Source of the DNA: an uncultured Roseburia sp.
GTDB lineage: Bacteria; Bacillota_A; Clostridia; Lachnospirales; Lachnospiraceae
DNA: 32,630 nt
Reading direction: 5' to 3'
NCBI GenBank assembly: GCA_900753715.1
Contig: CAAEAE010000037.1
Coordinates: 1 to 32,630, forward strand
Below the pieces are notes generated by a model, which was given only the letters and a program-made list of their open reading frames with translations, ran no database searches and was not told where the DNA came from. Within the stretch, counting starts at the first letter, position 1; the number at the start of each line of letters is the position of its first letter. Below are positions 6,986 to 16,170 of this stretch, piece after piece. The translations under genes were made by a program, and so were the position numbers.

Positions 6986-6993
6986 CGGTTACA
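6973..6993. promoter_or_regulatory. Rrf2-type operator, copy 3
   Basis: GTTGTAATTTCAACGGTTACA contains TGTAA-N9-TTACA and the internal palindrome CCGTTG/CAACGG (6971-6988). It overlaps the stop codon of the CorC-like gene. Confidence 0.65.
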
Positions 6994-8284
6994 GTTTATA
7001 GGTCAGCAGGGTATCTGTAATTCTATGATTTTTTACGGTATTCACTTTTACGCTCGCTTTTTCCCCAATCTCACATTCAAATTGCTCCCCATCATTTGGG
7101 ATTCTCCCGATCACACTGCATAAAAAACCGCCATAGGTCTCATATTCCCTGAACGGAATATCCAGTTGCAGAGACTCCGCAACTTTTTCCAGACTCGCAG
7201 AACCGGAAATTTTCCACTGATTCTCACCTATCTGTTCTATATCCGGTGCACTGTTCTCCTCTTCCTCATCAATTTCTCCGACCAGTTCTTCTATCAGGTC
7301 ATGCAATGTAATAATTCCGGTCACCCCGCCGTACTCGTCTATGACAACTGCAAAATATTGTTTCTGCTGCTTCATGTTCCGAAGCAGGACATCCGCTCTC
7401 ATTGTCTCCGGAACAAAGTATGGTGCATCTGCATCATATTCTAAAATCCGGTATTTGTCTTTTTCTTTTCTCCGAAAAAAATCTTTCACATCAAGGATTC
7501 CAATAATCTCATCTTTTGTTTCCTCACAAATCGGATAAAAAGAATGACGGCTTTCAAAAATTACTTTTTCCCATTCCTCCACTGTATCTTCTATTTCCAG
7601 ACAGACGATATCCATCCGGTGTGTACAGATCTGCCCTATCAGAATATCATCCAGTTTAAAAACATTCTGAATCATCTGCTGTTCTTCATTTTTGATAACT
7701 CCCTGCTCATTCCCGACCTCAAGCATCATACGGATTTCCTCTTCCGATACCCGTTCCTCCTCCTCTTCCGGATTCAGACCGATTCGTTTTAAGATAAAAT
7801 TAGTAGATACTGTCAAAAGGGCTACCAGTGGTGCAAATATTTTCGCAACCACATACAACATTCCTGACATTCCAAGTGCCAGTGCCTCTGATTTTTTCAT
7901 GGCGATTCGCTTTGGAACAAGTTCTCCGAATACTAAGCTGAAATAGGATAAAATCAGTGTGATGACAACTAATGCTACATTTTTCAGTACCTTCGGCGAA
8001 ACCGGAACACCGGCAGCCGTCAGGGCTGCTACTAACGGTGCTGAAAAGTTATCCGCTGCAAACGCACTGCCCAGTAACCCCGCAAGGGTAATTGCGACCT
8101 GAATCGTAGCCAGAAAACGTGCCGGCTGTTTTGTTAAGGACATCAATCTTTCGGCTCTTACGTCCCCATTCTTTGCTTCCTGTTTTAATTTCGTTTCGTT
8201 TAAGGAAATCACTGCGATTTCCGCACTTGCAAATACTGCATTTAATGTAATTAAGATAATTTGTAATAGAAATGCCCCGAGCAT
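6989..8284 (-). CDS. CNNM/CBS-domain membrane protein (HlyC/CorC family)
   Basis: A 431-aa protein of the hemolysin/CorC family, often involved in magnesium or cobalt export. An N-terminal CNNM transmembrane domain (about residues 1-190, four hydrophobic segments; the FGELVPKRIAM motif is visible) is followed by a tandem CBS pair (about 200-325, including HRMDIVCLE and VVIDEYGGVTGIITLHDLIE). The C-terminal CorC_HlyC domain is about 335-430. I set the start at 8284 (MLGAFLL) because GGAGG sits 6 nt upstream; the ATG four codons earlier overlaps that ribosome-binding site. It runs as its own unit after a terminator that follows sigH. Ion specificity is not visible. Confidence 0.85.
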   Translation of the reverse strand: MLGAFLLQIILITLNAVFASAEIAVISLNETKLKQEAKNGDVRAERLMSLTKQPARFLATIQVAITLAGLLGSAFAADNFSAPLVAALTAAGVPVSPKVLKNVALVVITLILSYFSLVFGELVPKRIAMKKSEALALGMSGMLYVVAKIFAPLVALLTVSTNFILKRIGLNPEEEEERVSEEEIRMMLEVGNEQGVIKNEEQQMIQNVFKLDDILIGQICTHRMDIVCLEIEDTVEEWEKVIFESRHSFYPICEETKDEIIGILDVKDFFRRKEKDKYRILEYDADAPYFVPETMRADVLLRNMKQQKQYFAVVIDEYGGVTGIITLHDLIEELVGEIDEEEENSAPDIEQIGENQWKISGSASLEKVAESLQLDIPFREYETYGGFLCSVIGRIPNDGEQFECEIGEKASVKVNTVKNHRITDTLLTYKL

Positions 8285-8315
8285 TTTTTCCTCCATATAT
8301 CACTATTTTTGCATA

Positions 8316-8355
8316 AATAAAAGACACCGTCTGTAGTTGCTTTACAAACGCCGCC
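8316..8355 (-). terminator. Terminator after the cysE-sigH operon
   Basis: The arms 8343-8355 and 8323-8335 pair over 12 of 13 positions with a 7-nt loop, followed on the minus strand by TTTTATTT. It lies about 130 bp past the sigH stop and just upstream of the CorC-like gene. The remainder of the 8285-8485 gap shows no convincing gene. Confidence 0.65.
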
Positions 8356-8485
8356 TATTCTATGAGTTCTTCTGATAATTGCTGATATGTATCTATGTTA
8401 ATCTCACCTCTTTCTGTCTGAATGAGTAGAAAATAACATCTTTTTTGTTTTTCATCAAGTCTCTTTGTAATATCTTAACCTTATA

Positions 8486-9076
8486 TTAGCGCAGTTTTCC
8501 CTTGATCCTCTGCAATGCATTATCGATGGATTTCGGGGATTTATCCATGATCTGTGCCACCTGATGATAGTCTAACCCCTGTAGTGTCAGGGCTAAGACT
8601 TCTTTTTCCATTTTGCTAAGACACTTCTCAATTTTTTTCTGAAATGCTTCTACATTCTCCTGATCGATGACCATATCTTCCGGGTTTCCGTTCGTCAAAG
8701 ACTGCAGTACCTCCGTCAACGGGATCTGACCGTCATTGTCCGGCTCTTCATCCAGCGAAACATAGGAGTTCAAAGGTGCATGTTTTTTCCGCTGTGAAGC
8801 CTCCATCGCGGTATACATCTGCCTACTGATACAAATTTCCGCAAAATGATAAAAGGAGGAATCTTTCTCCTCCTGATAATCCCGTATGGCTTTAAAAAGT
8901 CCGATCATGCCCTCCTGTATCAGATCGTCATTGTCCGCTCCGATCAAAAACAGCGCTTTGGCTTTTTTTCTGACTAAATTCTTATATTTGACCATCAGAT
9001 AGTCTATCACTTTTTTATCCCCGTTGTGCATCCTGCGTAACAGTTCCTCATCGGTTTTCCGATTGTATGAATCCAT
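8486..9076 (-). CDS. sigH: RNA polymerase sigma-H factor
   Basis: Alternative sigma factor of the transition state and early sporulation (196 aa, usual length about 200-215). Region 2 is visible as DDLIQEGMIGLFKAIRDYQ (about residues 50-68) and the promoter-melting segment around FAEICISRQMYTAME. Region 4 is KMEKEVLALTLQGLDYHQVA with the HTH DKSPKSIDNALQRIKGKL at the C-terminus. It is last in the conserved cysE-cysS-mrnC-rlmB-sigH cluster, 32 nt after rlmB. The ribosome-binding site is GGCAGGA. It supports a spore-lineage Clostridia host. Confidence 0.92.
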   Translation of the reverse strand: MDSYNRKTDEELLRRMHNGDKKVIDYLMVKYKNLVRKKAKALFLIGADNDDLIQEGMIGLFKAIRDYQEEKDSSFYHFAEICISRQMYTAMEASQRKKHAPLNSYVSLDEEPDNDGQIPLTEVLQSLTNGNPEDMVIDQENVEAFQKKIEKCLSKMEKEVLALTLQGLDYHQVAQIMDKSPKSIDNALQRIKGKLR

Positions 9077-9108
9077 TCTTTTCCTGCCTCATTTCGTTGA
9101 TGCCTTCC

Positions 9109-9864
9109 CTATGACATCCGCTGTCTTACAATTTCAAATGCCAGCACTCCGGCTGCCACAGATGCATTCAGGGAATCGATCTCGCCCTTCATTGGAATTG
9201 ATGCAATAAAATCGCAATGCTCCTTTACCAGCTTTGAGATGCCTTCCCCTTCATTTCCAATGACTAACCCGATCGGTCCTTTTAGGTCCAGATCATACAT
9301 GGTTTCGCCACCCATATCTGCACCTACAAACCAGATGCCTTTTTCCTTTAACTCTTCCATCGTCTGCTTTAAATTTGTCACCTTTGCAACCGGTGTATAG
9401 TTGAGTGCACCGGCAGAAGTCTTTGCTACGATCGCAGTCAGACCCACGGCACGACGTTTTGGGATGATAACTCCATGTGCTCCCGCTAAATTAGCCGTAC
9501 GGATGATCGCACCTAAGTTGTGCGGATCTTCAATCCCGTCTAATAAGATCACAAACGGCGGCTCACCTTTTTCCTCTGCCTTTGCTAAAATTTCCTCTAC
9601 GGTAGCATATTCATAAGCTGCTGCCATGGCAATGACACCCTGATGCTTTTTTGTCTCGGAGAGCTGGTCTAAACGTTCTCTTTCCACATAGTTGACCACG
9701 GTGTCATGCTTTTTTGCCTCTCTTAAGATCGTTCTGACCGGGCCATCCATGCAGCCGTCTAAGACAAAGAGCTTGTCTATCGGTTTCCCGGAACGAAATG
9801 CCTCTAACACGGCATTTCGTCCCTCTATCTTCAATTCTTCTAATTCTATATGTTCGCTTTTCAA
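9109..9864 (-). CDS. rlmB: 23S rRNA (guanosine-2'-O-)-methyltransferase RlmB family
   Basis: A 251-aa SpoU-type SPOUT RNA methyltransferase. The N-terminal substrate-binding domain (about residues 8-80, starting EGRNAVLEAFRSGKP) is followed by the knotted catalytic domain with motif 1 (DPHNLGAIIRTANLAGAHGV), motif 2 (IGLVIGNEGEGISKLVKEHC) and motif 3 (IPMKGEIDSLNASVAAGV). The predicted role is 2'-O-methylation of a guanosine in the 23S rRNA peptidyl transferase region. It starts with TTG, overlapping the mrnC stop (TTGA), and AAGGAA lies upstream. Confidence 0.9.
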   Translation of the reverse strand: MKSEHIELEELKIEGRNAVLEAFRSGKPIDKLFVLDGCMDGPVRTILREAKKHDTVVNYVERERLDQLSETKKHQGVIAMAAAYEYATVEEILAKAEEKGEPPFVILLDGIEDPHNLGAIIRTANLAGAHGVIIPKRRAVGLTAIVAKTSAGALNYTPVAKVTNLKQTMEELKEKGIWFVGADMGGETMYDLDLKGPIGLVIGNEGEGISKLVKEHCDFIASIPMKGEIDSLNASVAAGVLAFEIVRQRMS

Positions 9865-10307
9865 AATGTCTGTTCCTTTCCTTCTTCCTCTTCGCCTAAT
9901 GCAATTTTTATCAGTTCTACCATACGTTCAAATTCATCTTTTAGATAAAGATAACCCATCAATGCCTCAAATCCGGTTGCCTTCCGGTAATCTGTCATGG
10001 TCGCATTTTTTGCCATGGTCGGAGATTTGGCATTTCTTCCCCTGCGGTAAATGTCCGTTTCCTCCTCACTCAGATACGGAAGCAACAGATCTATCATCTC
10101 GGACTGTGCCTGTGCGCGGACCAGTTTGCTGGTCTCCTGATGCAGTCTGGAGGCTTTGGTATTGCCTTTTCCTACGATAATAGAACGGATGATCAGATCA
10201 TAAATCCCGTCTCCAATGTAGGCTAAGGTCAGTGGCGAATAGGTGCGGATATCAACCGGTGGCAGATGAAACTGCTCTTTGATATATGCGTCTATGCCCT
10301 TTTCCAT
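9861..10307 (-). CDS. mrnC: Mini-ribonuclease 3
   Basis: A 148-aa RNase III catalytic domain without a double-stranded RNA-binding domain, the Mini-III form that matures 23S rRNA ends in Firmicutes. The signature stretch is [20 protein letters not shown] with the catalytic acidic residues, followed by [20 protein letters not shown] and [10 protein letters not shown]. It overlaps cysS by 16 bp and rlmB by 4 bp, inside a tightly packed operon. Confidence 0.92.
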   Translation of the reverse strand: MEKGIDAYIKEQFHLPPVDIRTYSPLTLAYIGDGIYDLIIRSIIVGKGNTKASRLHQETSKLVRAQAQSEMIDLLLPYLSEEETDIYRRGRNAKSPTMAKNATMTDYRKATGFEALMGYLYLKDEFERMVELIKIALGEEEEGKEQTF

Positions 10308-11695
10308 TTTACTCCTTCTCTAGTATCCTCTAAAATGATTCCCTGTTCTAACAACGTATCTCTGATCTCGTCTGCACGGGCAAAGTTCTTTTCTTTTCTC
10401 GCTGCCTGACGTTCTGCGATCAGTGCTTCAATATCGCTGTCTAAAATCTCTTCTTTTTTCTCAATGATGATCCCAAGTACATCACAAAGTGTCTCTAATC
10501 TCTGATAGAGTGCCTGCAGATATTCTTTGCTGTTCTGCTCACTGCTGTTGACATTGATAAATTTTACCAGCTCAAACACTGCTGAAACGGCATCTGCTGT
10601 ATTTGCATCGTCCTCCATGGCAGCCTCAAATTTTTCCACATATTCTTTACTTGCAGCAAAATTCTCTTTTTCTGCATCTGTCATACTTCCTTCGGCTGCA
10701 TCCGCTAAATCATGCAGTCTTTCTGCTGCTGTTAAGATTCTGTCCAATCCGTTTTTCGCTGCTGCCATCAGATCTGCACTGAAATTCAGCGGGCTTCTGT
10801 AATGTGCGCTCAGCATAAAGAAACGAAGTACCTGTAAATCATATTTTTCCGCAACTTCACGCACGGTAAAAAAGTTGCCTAATGACTTTGACATTTTTTT
10901 ATTATCAATATTTAAAAATCCGTTGTGCATCCAGTATCTTGCAAAGGTCTTGCCATTGGCTGCTTCTGACTGTGCAATCTCATTTTCATGATGTGGGAAG
11001 ATCAGATCCTCACCGCCTGCATGGATGTCGATCTCATCTCCTAAATATTTTTTGCTCATCACAGAACATTCGATATGCCAGCCCGGTCTGCCGTCACACC
11101 ACGGTGACTCCCAATATGGCTCTCCTTCTTTTTTCGGTTTCCAAAGTACGAAATCCAACGGATCTTCTTTATAATCTCCGGTTACTTTGATGTCACGGTG
11201 TCCACCCTCTAAATCGTCTATATTTTTATGGGAAAGTTTTCCATATTCCGGAAAACTTCTGGTTCTGTAATATACCGTTCCATCCTCCGCTGCATACGCA
11301 TGCCCTTTGTCAATTAAGGTCTGGATCATCTCGATCATACCGGAAATCTCTTCGGTTGCAAGCGGATGTGTCGTTGCCGGTTTGACATTTAAGGATTCCA
11401 TATCCTGTTTACATTCCGCAATATAGCGCTTTGCAACTTCATCGGCACTGACGCCCTCTTCCATTGCTTTTTTGATGATCTTATCGTCCACATCTGTAAA
11501 ATTTGACACATAGTTGACATCGTAGCCTTTGTACTCCATATAACGGCGGAAGGTATCAAAAACGATCATTGGTCTTGCATTTCCGATATGGATATAGTTA
11601 TAAACCGTCGGTCCGCAGACATACATGCGGACTTTTCCTTCCTCTATTGGCTGAAATTCTTCTTTTTGTTTTGATAAAGTATTGTAGATCTTCAT
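10292..11695 (-). CDS. cysS: Cysteinyl-tRNA synthetase
   Basis: A 467-aa class I synthetase that charges tRNA-Cys. The N-terminal zinc/active-site region is [19 protein letters not shown] (Cys27, HIGN at 36-39), with [10 protein letters not shown] and [10 protein letters not shown] supplying the other zinc ligands. The signature loop is [10 protein letters not shown]. The anticodon-binding helical domain follows, and the C-terminus carries the usual [15 protein letters not shown] motif. It overlaps cysE by 4 bp (ATGA). It is controlled together with cysE by the upstream T-box, which fits a cysteine-responsive operon. Confidence 0.96.
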   Translation of the reverse strand: MKIYNTLSKQKEEFQPIEEGKVRMYVCGPTVYNYIHIGNARPMIVFDTFRRYMEYKGYDVNYVSNFTDVDDKIIKKAMEEGVSADEVAKRYIAECKQDMESLNVKPATTHPLATEEISGMIEMIQTLIDKGHAYAAEDGTVYYRTRSFPEYGKLSHKNIDDLEGGHRDIKVTGDYKEDPLDFVLWKPKKEGEPYWESPWCDGRPGWHIECSVMSKKYLGDEIDIHAGGEDLIFPHHENEIAQSEAANGKTFARYWMHNGFLNIDNKKMSKSLGNFFTVREVAEKYDLQVLRFFMLSAHYRSPLNFSADLMAAAKNGLDRILTAAERLHDLADAAEGSMTDAEKENFAASKEYVEKFEAAMEDDANTADAVSAVFELVKFINVNSSEQNSKEYLQALYQRLETLCDVLGIIIEKKEEILDSDIEALIAERQAARKEKNFARADEIRDTLLEQGIILEDTREGVKWKRA

Positions 11696-12378
11696 ACGTT
11701 CTCCTGTTTTTTCCTTTCTGCTTTTAAAATTTTCATTTCGTTTTCTAAATCTATGATCTTATTGCAAAGTACGGTATTGGTCTGCTGGAGACATGTAATG
11801 TCTTCCATGATCGGGTCCGGAAGATGTACCTGATCCATGTCACTGCGCGGCACTCTTTCATTGTCTCTTTTGACAATCCTGCCCGGCACACCGACAACGG
11901 TACAGTTCGGCGGTACTTCTTCAATGACTACACTGCCTGCTCCGATCTTGGAATTTTCTCCGATCTTAAAAGAGCCAATGATCTTTGCTCCGGCACTTAC
12001 CATTACATTATCTCCTAACGTCGGATGACGTTTTCCGGTCTCTTTTCCGGTTCCTCCTAACGTAACTCCCTGATAAAGCGTTACGTTATCGCCGATAATG
12101 GTAGTTTCTCCGATAATGACTCCACTTCCGTGGTCGATAAAAAATCCTTTTCCTATGACGGCTCCCGGATGAATCTCAATCCCGGTCTTTCTTGCTGCCT
12201 TTTGCGACAATCTTCTTGCCCGAAAATAATGTCCTTTTTCATAGAGCTTGTGTGCTCTTCGATAAGTCAGCATTACCTTAAAACTCGGATACAGCAGAAC
12301 TTCCCACGGTGACTTGATTGAGGGGTCTCTCTCCTGTATGATCTGAAATTCTTCTTTGACATGGTGTATAAAGCCCAT
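11692..12378 (-). CDS. cysE: Serine O-acetyltransferase
   Basis: Acetylates L-serine with acetyl-CoA, the first committed step of cysteine synthesis. It is 228 aa in the short Firmicutes form: an N-terminal helical domain (residues 1-70), then a left-handed beta-helix of hexapeptide repeats (about 75-175) with [17 protein letters not shown] and [19 protein letters not shown], which contain the catalytic His and Asp region. The last 50 residues are charged and probably coiled-coil. It is first in the operon behind the T-box leader. Confidence 0.94.
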   Translation of the reverse strand: MGFIHHVKEEFQIIQERDPSIKSPWEVLLYPSFKVMLTYRRAHKLYEKGHYFRARRLSQKAARKTGIEIHPGAVIGKGFFIDHGSGVIIGETTIIGDNVTLYQGVTLGGTGKETGKRHPTLGDNVMVSAGAKIIGSFKIGENSKIGAGSVVIEEVPPNCTVVGVPGRIVKRDNERVPRSDMDQVHLPDPIMEDITCLQQTNTVLCNKIIDLENEMKILKAERKKQENV

Positions 12379-12448
12379 ATTTACACTTCCCTTTTTGTAT
12401 ATTATAAAATTATAACGTGATTTTTGGATTAATCTTATATAACAAAAA

Positions 12449-12690
12449 TCAAAAAACTCCGTCTCATATTAGAGACGAAGTTATCCGCGGTTCCACTCTA
12501 AGTAGAGCAATCCTGCTCTCACTCAAAACACTTAACGTGTGTCATCCGTATCCGACTACCTTTTTTCCTTCGCCGGATCAGCTCCCGAATGCACTTCAAA
12601 AATCCAGTTTCCAAGACTGCTTGCAGCCGATGACAGTCTCTCTCTGCGGTCTGTAATTTCCTACTCTCTTCGTTCTTTGCCTTTATAGAC
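12449..12690 (-). promoter_or_regulatory. T-box riboswitch, probably tRNA-Cys specific
   Basis: On the minus strand the T-box core AGAGTGGAACCGCGG is at 12485-12499. It is followed by a terminator hairpin (12456-12481) with a T-run reaching about 12451. The upstream stem I region contains GAAGTGCATTC; TGC at 12591-12593 is the likely specifier, a cysteine codon. This matches the downstream serine acetyltransferase and cysteinyl-tRNA synthetase. Uncharged tRNA-Cys would stabilise the antiterminator and switch on cysE-cysS and the genes behind them. Confidence 0.92.
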
Positions 12691-12709
12691 TATTTTTATA
12701 TCCTGTTAT

Positions 12710-12738
12710 AGTTTATGCAAAAATGATCGTTTTGTCAA
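12710..12738 (-). promoter_or_regulatory. Promoter of the T-box/cysE operon
   Basis: On the minus strand TTGACA (12733-12738) and TAAACT (12710-12715) have a 17-bp spacer, about 20 bp before the start of the T-box leader. It lies directly behind the ispF stop codon. Confidence 0.75.
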
Positions 12739-12745
12739 TTACTTT

Positions 12746-13300
12746 CTATTCCGGACTCCTGCCTGCACTGCATCCTGTGCATCCACTGCATCCGGCTCCG
12801 GTATCTGCTACGGCATAGCTTCCGTCATAGATACTGTTTAAAGAGCAGATTGCCTGTGCCGCAATGCCCTCTTCCCTTCCGGTAAAACCAAGCCGTTCTT
12901 CTGTCGTTGCTTTGACATTGATCTGTTTTTTTTCTATATGCAGTGTCTTTGCAATATTCTCTTCCATTTCTTCTATATATGGACGCAGCTTTGGTTTTTG
13001 TGCTATAACGGTTGCATCAATATTCTCAATGACATATCCTTCCTGTTCGATCAGTTTTCCCACATGCTCTAACAATTTCAAGCTGGAAATACCTTTATAT
13101 TTCTCATCTGTATCAGGAAAATGTTTTCCTATGTCTCCAAGTGCTGCCGCTCCTAACAGTGCATCCATGATTGCGTGAAGCAATACATCTGCATCGGAAT
13201 GTCCCAACAATCCCAGCGTATGTGGTATGTTCACTCCACCCAAAATCAACTCTCGCTCCTCTACCAGTTTATGCACATCATATCCCATGCCTACTCTCAT
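12746..13300 (-). CDS. ispF: 2-C-methyl-D-erythritol 2,4-cyclodiphosphate synthase
   Basis: Fifth enzyme of the non-mevalonate isoprenoid pathway. The usual 157-160 aa domain is complete: [12 protein letters not shown] with metal ligands Asp8 and His10, then [34 protein letters not shown], and the C-terminal [20 protein letters not shown]. The protein is 184 aa because of a tail of about 25 residues that includes CSGCTGC, a cysteine/glycine-rich stretch not part of the enzyme fold. The ribosome-binding site is AGAAGGA. It lies 43 bp after the chemoreceptor gene and may be cotranscribed with it. Confidence 0.93.
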   Translation of the reverse strand: MRVGMGYDVHKLVEERELILGGVNIPHTLGLLGHSDADVLLHAIMDALLGAAALGDIGKHFPDTDEKYKGISSLKLLEHVGKLIEQEGYVIENIDATVIAQKPKLRPYIEEMEENIAKTLHIEKKQINVKATTEERLGFTGREEGIAAQAICSLNSIYDGSYAVADTGAGCSGCTGCSAGRSPE

Positions 13301-13343
13301 TTTACGATTCCTTCTTGTCTTCTTTCTAACTTATACTTGCTTT

Positions 13344-15356
13344 TTATTCCTGGACTTTCTTAAAATTCTGCGTCTTTTCTTTCAGCTCATCCGCCTGCTC
13401 CTGCAGCTGCTTTGCCCATTGTGCTAAGTCACCGGTCACCTGTGCCTGCTCTTTGGAAACTTTTAATGCCGCTCTGGTATTTTCCACACAGGATGAGGTA
13501 TTCGCATCTACACTGTCAAACGATGTTCGGATCGCATTCTGGGCATTCGTAAATGCCTGCAATTCTTCAGACATATCCGTATTCATTTCGCCCAGTGTCT
13601 TAATTGCACTTTCAATGGCAGAAAATGCCTCCTGCACCTGTGTTGCGATCTCTGCATTTACACGGAAGGACTGTCCATACTCCTGTATCTGTGATACTGT
13701 TTTTTCAATCCGCTCCTGTATTTCGGTTACTAAATCGCGGATTTCCTCTGTGGCATCTTTTGTCTGCTCGGAAAGCTGTCGTATCTCATCTGCGACTACT
13801 GCAAATCCTTTTCCTGCTTCTCCGGCTCTTGCTGCTTCGATCGATGCATTGAGTGCGAGCAGATTGGTCTGTCCTGAAATTCCTGTGATCGTGGAAATAA
13901 TATTGGTGATATTTTCTGATTTCTGCTCCAGGACCTTAACACTTTCCTGCAGGGTGTTAATATTTTCCATATTTGCCATTGTCGCACTTCCAAGTTTTTC
14001 TACTACTTCTATGTTTTCCGTTAATTTGGCATTGGCTAATACAATAGTACTTCCCATATCGGAAAACTGCCCTTCAAAACGACTGATTTCCCCTTCAAAA
14101 TTACTCAGTACTTCTTCGCTCTGATGCACATTTTCATATTGGACATTCATCGTATCGTTGATATTTTCCATTTCCTGTTTTACACGTTTTGCCCCCTGTA
14201 CGATCGTGTCCGTGATATTTTGCAGCTGCATGGAAGATTCTTCGATGTTCCCGGCCGCTTCTTCTGATGTAGAAAGAAGTCCGCGCAAGTTACCCAGCAT
14301 TTTATTAAAGCCTTTTGCCAGTCTGCCCACCTCATCTTTGGACTCCACCTGAATACTTTCGTTCAGATCATTTGAAGTTACGGTACGCTCTAAATGCCGG
14401 ATCGGATCTACGATTTTTTTCGTCATGATCGTAATGATCACGATTCCTACCACCAGTGAAATTGCCATTGCAATTACAAAGCCCTGCAACATGGAATTGA
14501 CATCCTGATACAGCACTTCTTTTTCTAATGCGATCACCACATGCCAGTCACAGCTTTTTACTTTTCCAACAAAAAATCCTCTTGTGACTCCATCGTAATC
14601 TTTCAGCCAGATGTTCTGCGCCTTTTTTCCATCTGCTTCCAGTTTTTCGGATAATTTTTTATAAGGATTTCCTGCTAAATCATTTAACCTGACCGGTTCA
14701 TCATCCACATATCCGTATTTTTCATTCGGATGTACCATCAGACCATCATTCTGATCCACCAGCATCGCATAGCTGTTTCCTTCTAATTCGCATTTGTTTA
14801 CGATCTCTACAACCTGATCGATGAAAATGTCCTCTGCTAAAACTCCGACAACTTTTCCATCCCACTCCACTTTTTTTGAAAGTGTAATAACATATCTGCC
14901 GGAATCAGCATCTTTATATGGAGATTCGTAGTGCACTCCGTCCTTTTCTTTTGCCGCAAGATACCAGCCGCGCTTTGTAAAATCCACGCTACCGTCCGCT
15001 TCATATCCGCTTCCCGCCGTCATCCGGTTATCTTCCGACGTAAAATAGATGTCATAGATGATGCCGTCTTCATTCTGGTTCTGCAAAAGTTCCTGCAGAT
15101 ATTGGGCAATGTTTTCCGGCTCCGCCATCTTCTGAGCCTCCATCGTCCCCGCCGTCACCTCTAAATATGTCGCATATCCATTCAGCCATGTCTCTATCTC
15201 CTGAGCATTTTTCTCGGCTGACAGTTCTGCCTTTTCCTCTTCTTTCTGGGACATTTTTGATGATGCGATGTTGTAACTGATCGCTGCCGTAATCCCCAGA
15301 CAAACGATACAGATAATGCAGGTAACCACCCGCAGTTTTCTCTTTAGACTCTTCAT
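13344..15356 (-). CDS. Methyl-accepting chemotaxis protein with dCache sensor
   Basis: A 670-aa transmembrane chemoreceptor. The first membrane segment is about residues 9-30, the extracellular dCache domain about 35-285, the second segment about 291-312, HAMP about 313-365, and the cytoplasmic coiled-coil signalling domain 366-670 with hairpin tip [20 protein letters not shown] (495-514). In the sensor Arg129, Trp131, Tyr132, Tyr147, Asp149 and Asp176 sit in the pattern of amino-acid-binding dCache domains; the amino-acid ligand is inference. It reports to the CheA/CheW array and implies a motile host or close relative. It has its own promoter at 15405-15433. Confidence 0.92.
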   Translation of the reverse strand: MKSLKRKLRVVTCIICIVCLGITAAISYNIASSKMSQKEEEKAELSAEKNAQEIETWLNGYATYLEVTAGTMEAQKMAEPENIAQYLQELLQNQNEDGIIYDIYFTSEDNRMTAGSGYEADGSVDFTKRGWYLAAKEKDGVHYESPYKDADSGRYVITLSKKVEWDGKVVGVLAEDIFIDQVVEIVNKCELEGNSYAMLVDQNDGLMVHPNEKYGYVDDEPVRLNDLAGNPYKKLSEKLEADGKKAQNIWLKDYDGVTRGFFVGKVKSCDWHVVIALEKEVLYQDVNSMLQGFVIAMAISLVVGIVIITIMTKKIVDPIRHLERTVTSNDLNESIQVESKDEVGRLAKGFNKMLGNLRGLLSTSEEAAGNIEESSMQLQNITDTIVQGAKRVKQEMENINDTMNVQYENVHQSEEVLSNFEGEISRFEGQFSDMGSTIVLANAKLTENIEVVEKLGSATMANMENINTLQESVKVLEQKSENITNIISTITGISGQTNLLALNASIEAARAGEAGKGFAVVADEIRQLSEQTKDATEEIRDLVTEIQERIEKTVSQIQEYGQSFRVNAEIATQVQEAFSAIESAIKTLGEMNTDMSEELQAFTNAQNAIRTSFDSVDANTSSCVENTRAALKVSKEQAQVTGDLAQWAKQLQEQADELKEKTQNFKKVQE

Positions 15357-15404
15357 ATTTTCCCCCTCATAGCATACTCTTTGTAACTATAAATTCTTAC
15401 TTCT

Positions 15405-15433
15405 ATTTTAATTATCTGACATCTGTTCGTCAA
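15405..15433 (-). promoter_or_regulatory. Promoter of the chemoreceptor gene
   Basis: On the minus strand TTGACG (15428-15433) and TAAAAT (15405-15410) have a 17-bp spacer. I see no flagellar sigma-28 consensus here. Confidence 0.5.
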
Positions 15434-15527
15434 CTGATTTTCACAATTTTTATGCTTTTAAAAAGGGTTATTTTTACTTACTAAAGAAACCTTCTTTTCT
15501 GCTGTTTTTTCTGTTATAAATTATCTC

Positions 15528-15995
15528 TTAAAGGTCATATTCTTGTTTGATTTTTTCTAACAGGGCCCTGCACCCCTCCACACTGTCCTCATAGGTCCGG
15601 TCAAAATTCCCGGTGTACCATGGATCTGCAATGTCTCTTGGACTATCCGAGAAATCCAACAGCCTGTACACTTTCTTTTGTGTATCTTTTCCAATAATAC
15701 GCATTATATTACGGATATTCATAGAATCCATTCCGATCAGATAATCATATGCATCGTAATCTGCTTTTGTCATCTGTTCAGCTCTATGCGGGATCAACGG
15801 AATCCCGACCTGGCGAAGTTTTCCGGCTGTTCCGTAATGCGGTGGATTTCCGATCTCTTCGCGGCTTGTGGCTGCGGAATCGATTTTGAAGTTGTTTGTT
15901 AAATTCTGTTCTTTTACCATGTGGGTGAAAATGCTTTGACACATGGGGCTGCGGCAGATGTTGCCATGGCAGATAAAAAGTACTCGAATGCTCAT
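15528..15995 (-). CDS. Low-molecular-weight protein tyrosine phosphatase
   Basis: A 155-aa LMW-PTP, starting MSIRVLFICHGNICRSPMCQ. The P-loop CHGNICRS (C-x5-R-S) carries the nucleophilic Cys and the phosphate-binding Arg, and DIADPWYTG holds the general-acid Asp. I chose 15995 because AAAGGA precedes it; the longer frame to 16070 has no ribosome-binding site. The first 11 codons coincide with the left attachment site of the neighbouring island, and a second copy of this 5' end is found at 30,814-30,844. The present start and upstream region are therefore probably supplied by the element. Confidence 0.9.
   Translation of the reverse strand: MSIRVLFICHGNICRSPMCQSIFTHMVKEQNLTNNFKIDSAATSREEIGNPPHYGTAGKLRQVGIPLIPHRAEQMTKADYDAYDYLIGMDSMNIRNIMRIIGKDTQKKVYRLLDFSDSPRDIADPWYTGNFDRTYEDSVEGCRALLEKIKQEYDL
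15962..15984. repeat. Left attachment-site copy (in LMW-PTP codons about 4-11)
   Basis: The 23-bp sequence TGCCATGGCAGATAAAAAGTACT recurs at 30814-30836 with two differences. Both are third-base synonymous changes in the PTP frame (TTT/TTC, CAT/CAC). Together the copies bound 14.9 kb that carries integrase, excisionases, replication and cargo genes. Confidence 0.7.
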
Positions 15996-16132
15996 AATTT
16001 TTCCTTTCAAAAGGCGCTTTCCTGCTGCCATTTGCAGCGTTTTGCGCGGTGTTAATTTTTCTTTATGCATTGGTCATTTCTGTACATAAAATGCAAATCC
16101 TAGTAAAATATTGCAAGATGTGTACAGCAAAA

Positions 16133-16170
16133 GTAGTAGAAACGGAGTAAAAAGTGGGTAGGGTTACTAC
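16133..16170. repeat. GTAGTA/TACTAC repeats at the left end of element A
   Basis: GTAGTAG (16133-16139), GGAGTAA (16144-16150) and TTACTAC (16164-16170) lie about 150 bp inside the att copy. A similar but stronger set is at the same distance from the second att copy (30964-31013). They could be arm-type integrase binding sites. An inverted pair CTGTACA (16080-16086)/TGTACAG (16121-16127) lies beside them. Confidence 0.4.

Noticed and set aside
8357..8485. Leader peptide or riboswitch ahead of the CorC-like gene
   Set aside because: Short frames exist but no recognisable aptamer core or consistent start is seen. The hairpin is explained as the terminator after sigH.
9692..10180. 162-aa plus-strand open frame across rlmB and mrnC
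   Set aside because: Antisense shadow of two clearly conserved genes, with no start signal.
13453..14124. 223-aa plus-strand open frame antisense to the chemoreceptor gene
   Set aside because: Shadow of the coiled-coil coding region: serine-rich translation, no ribosome-binding site and no recognised domain.
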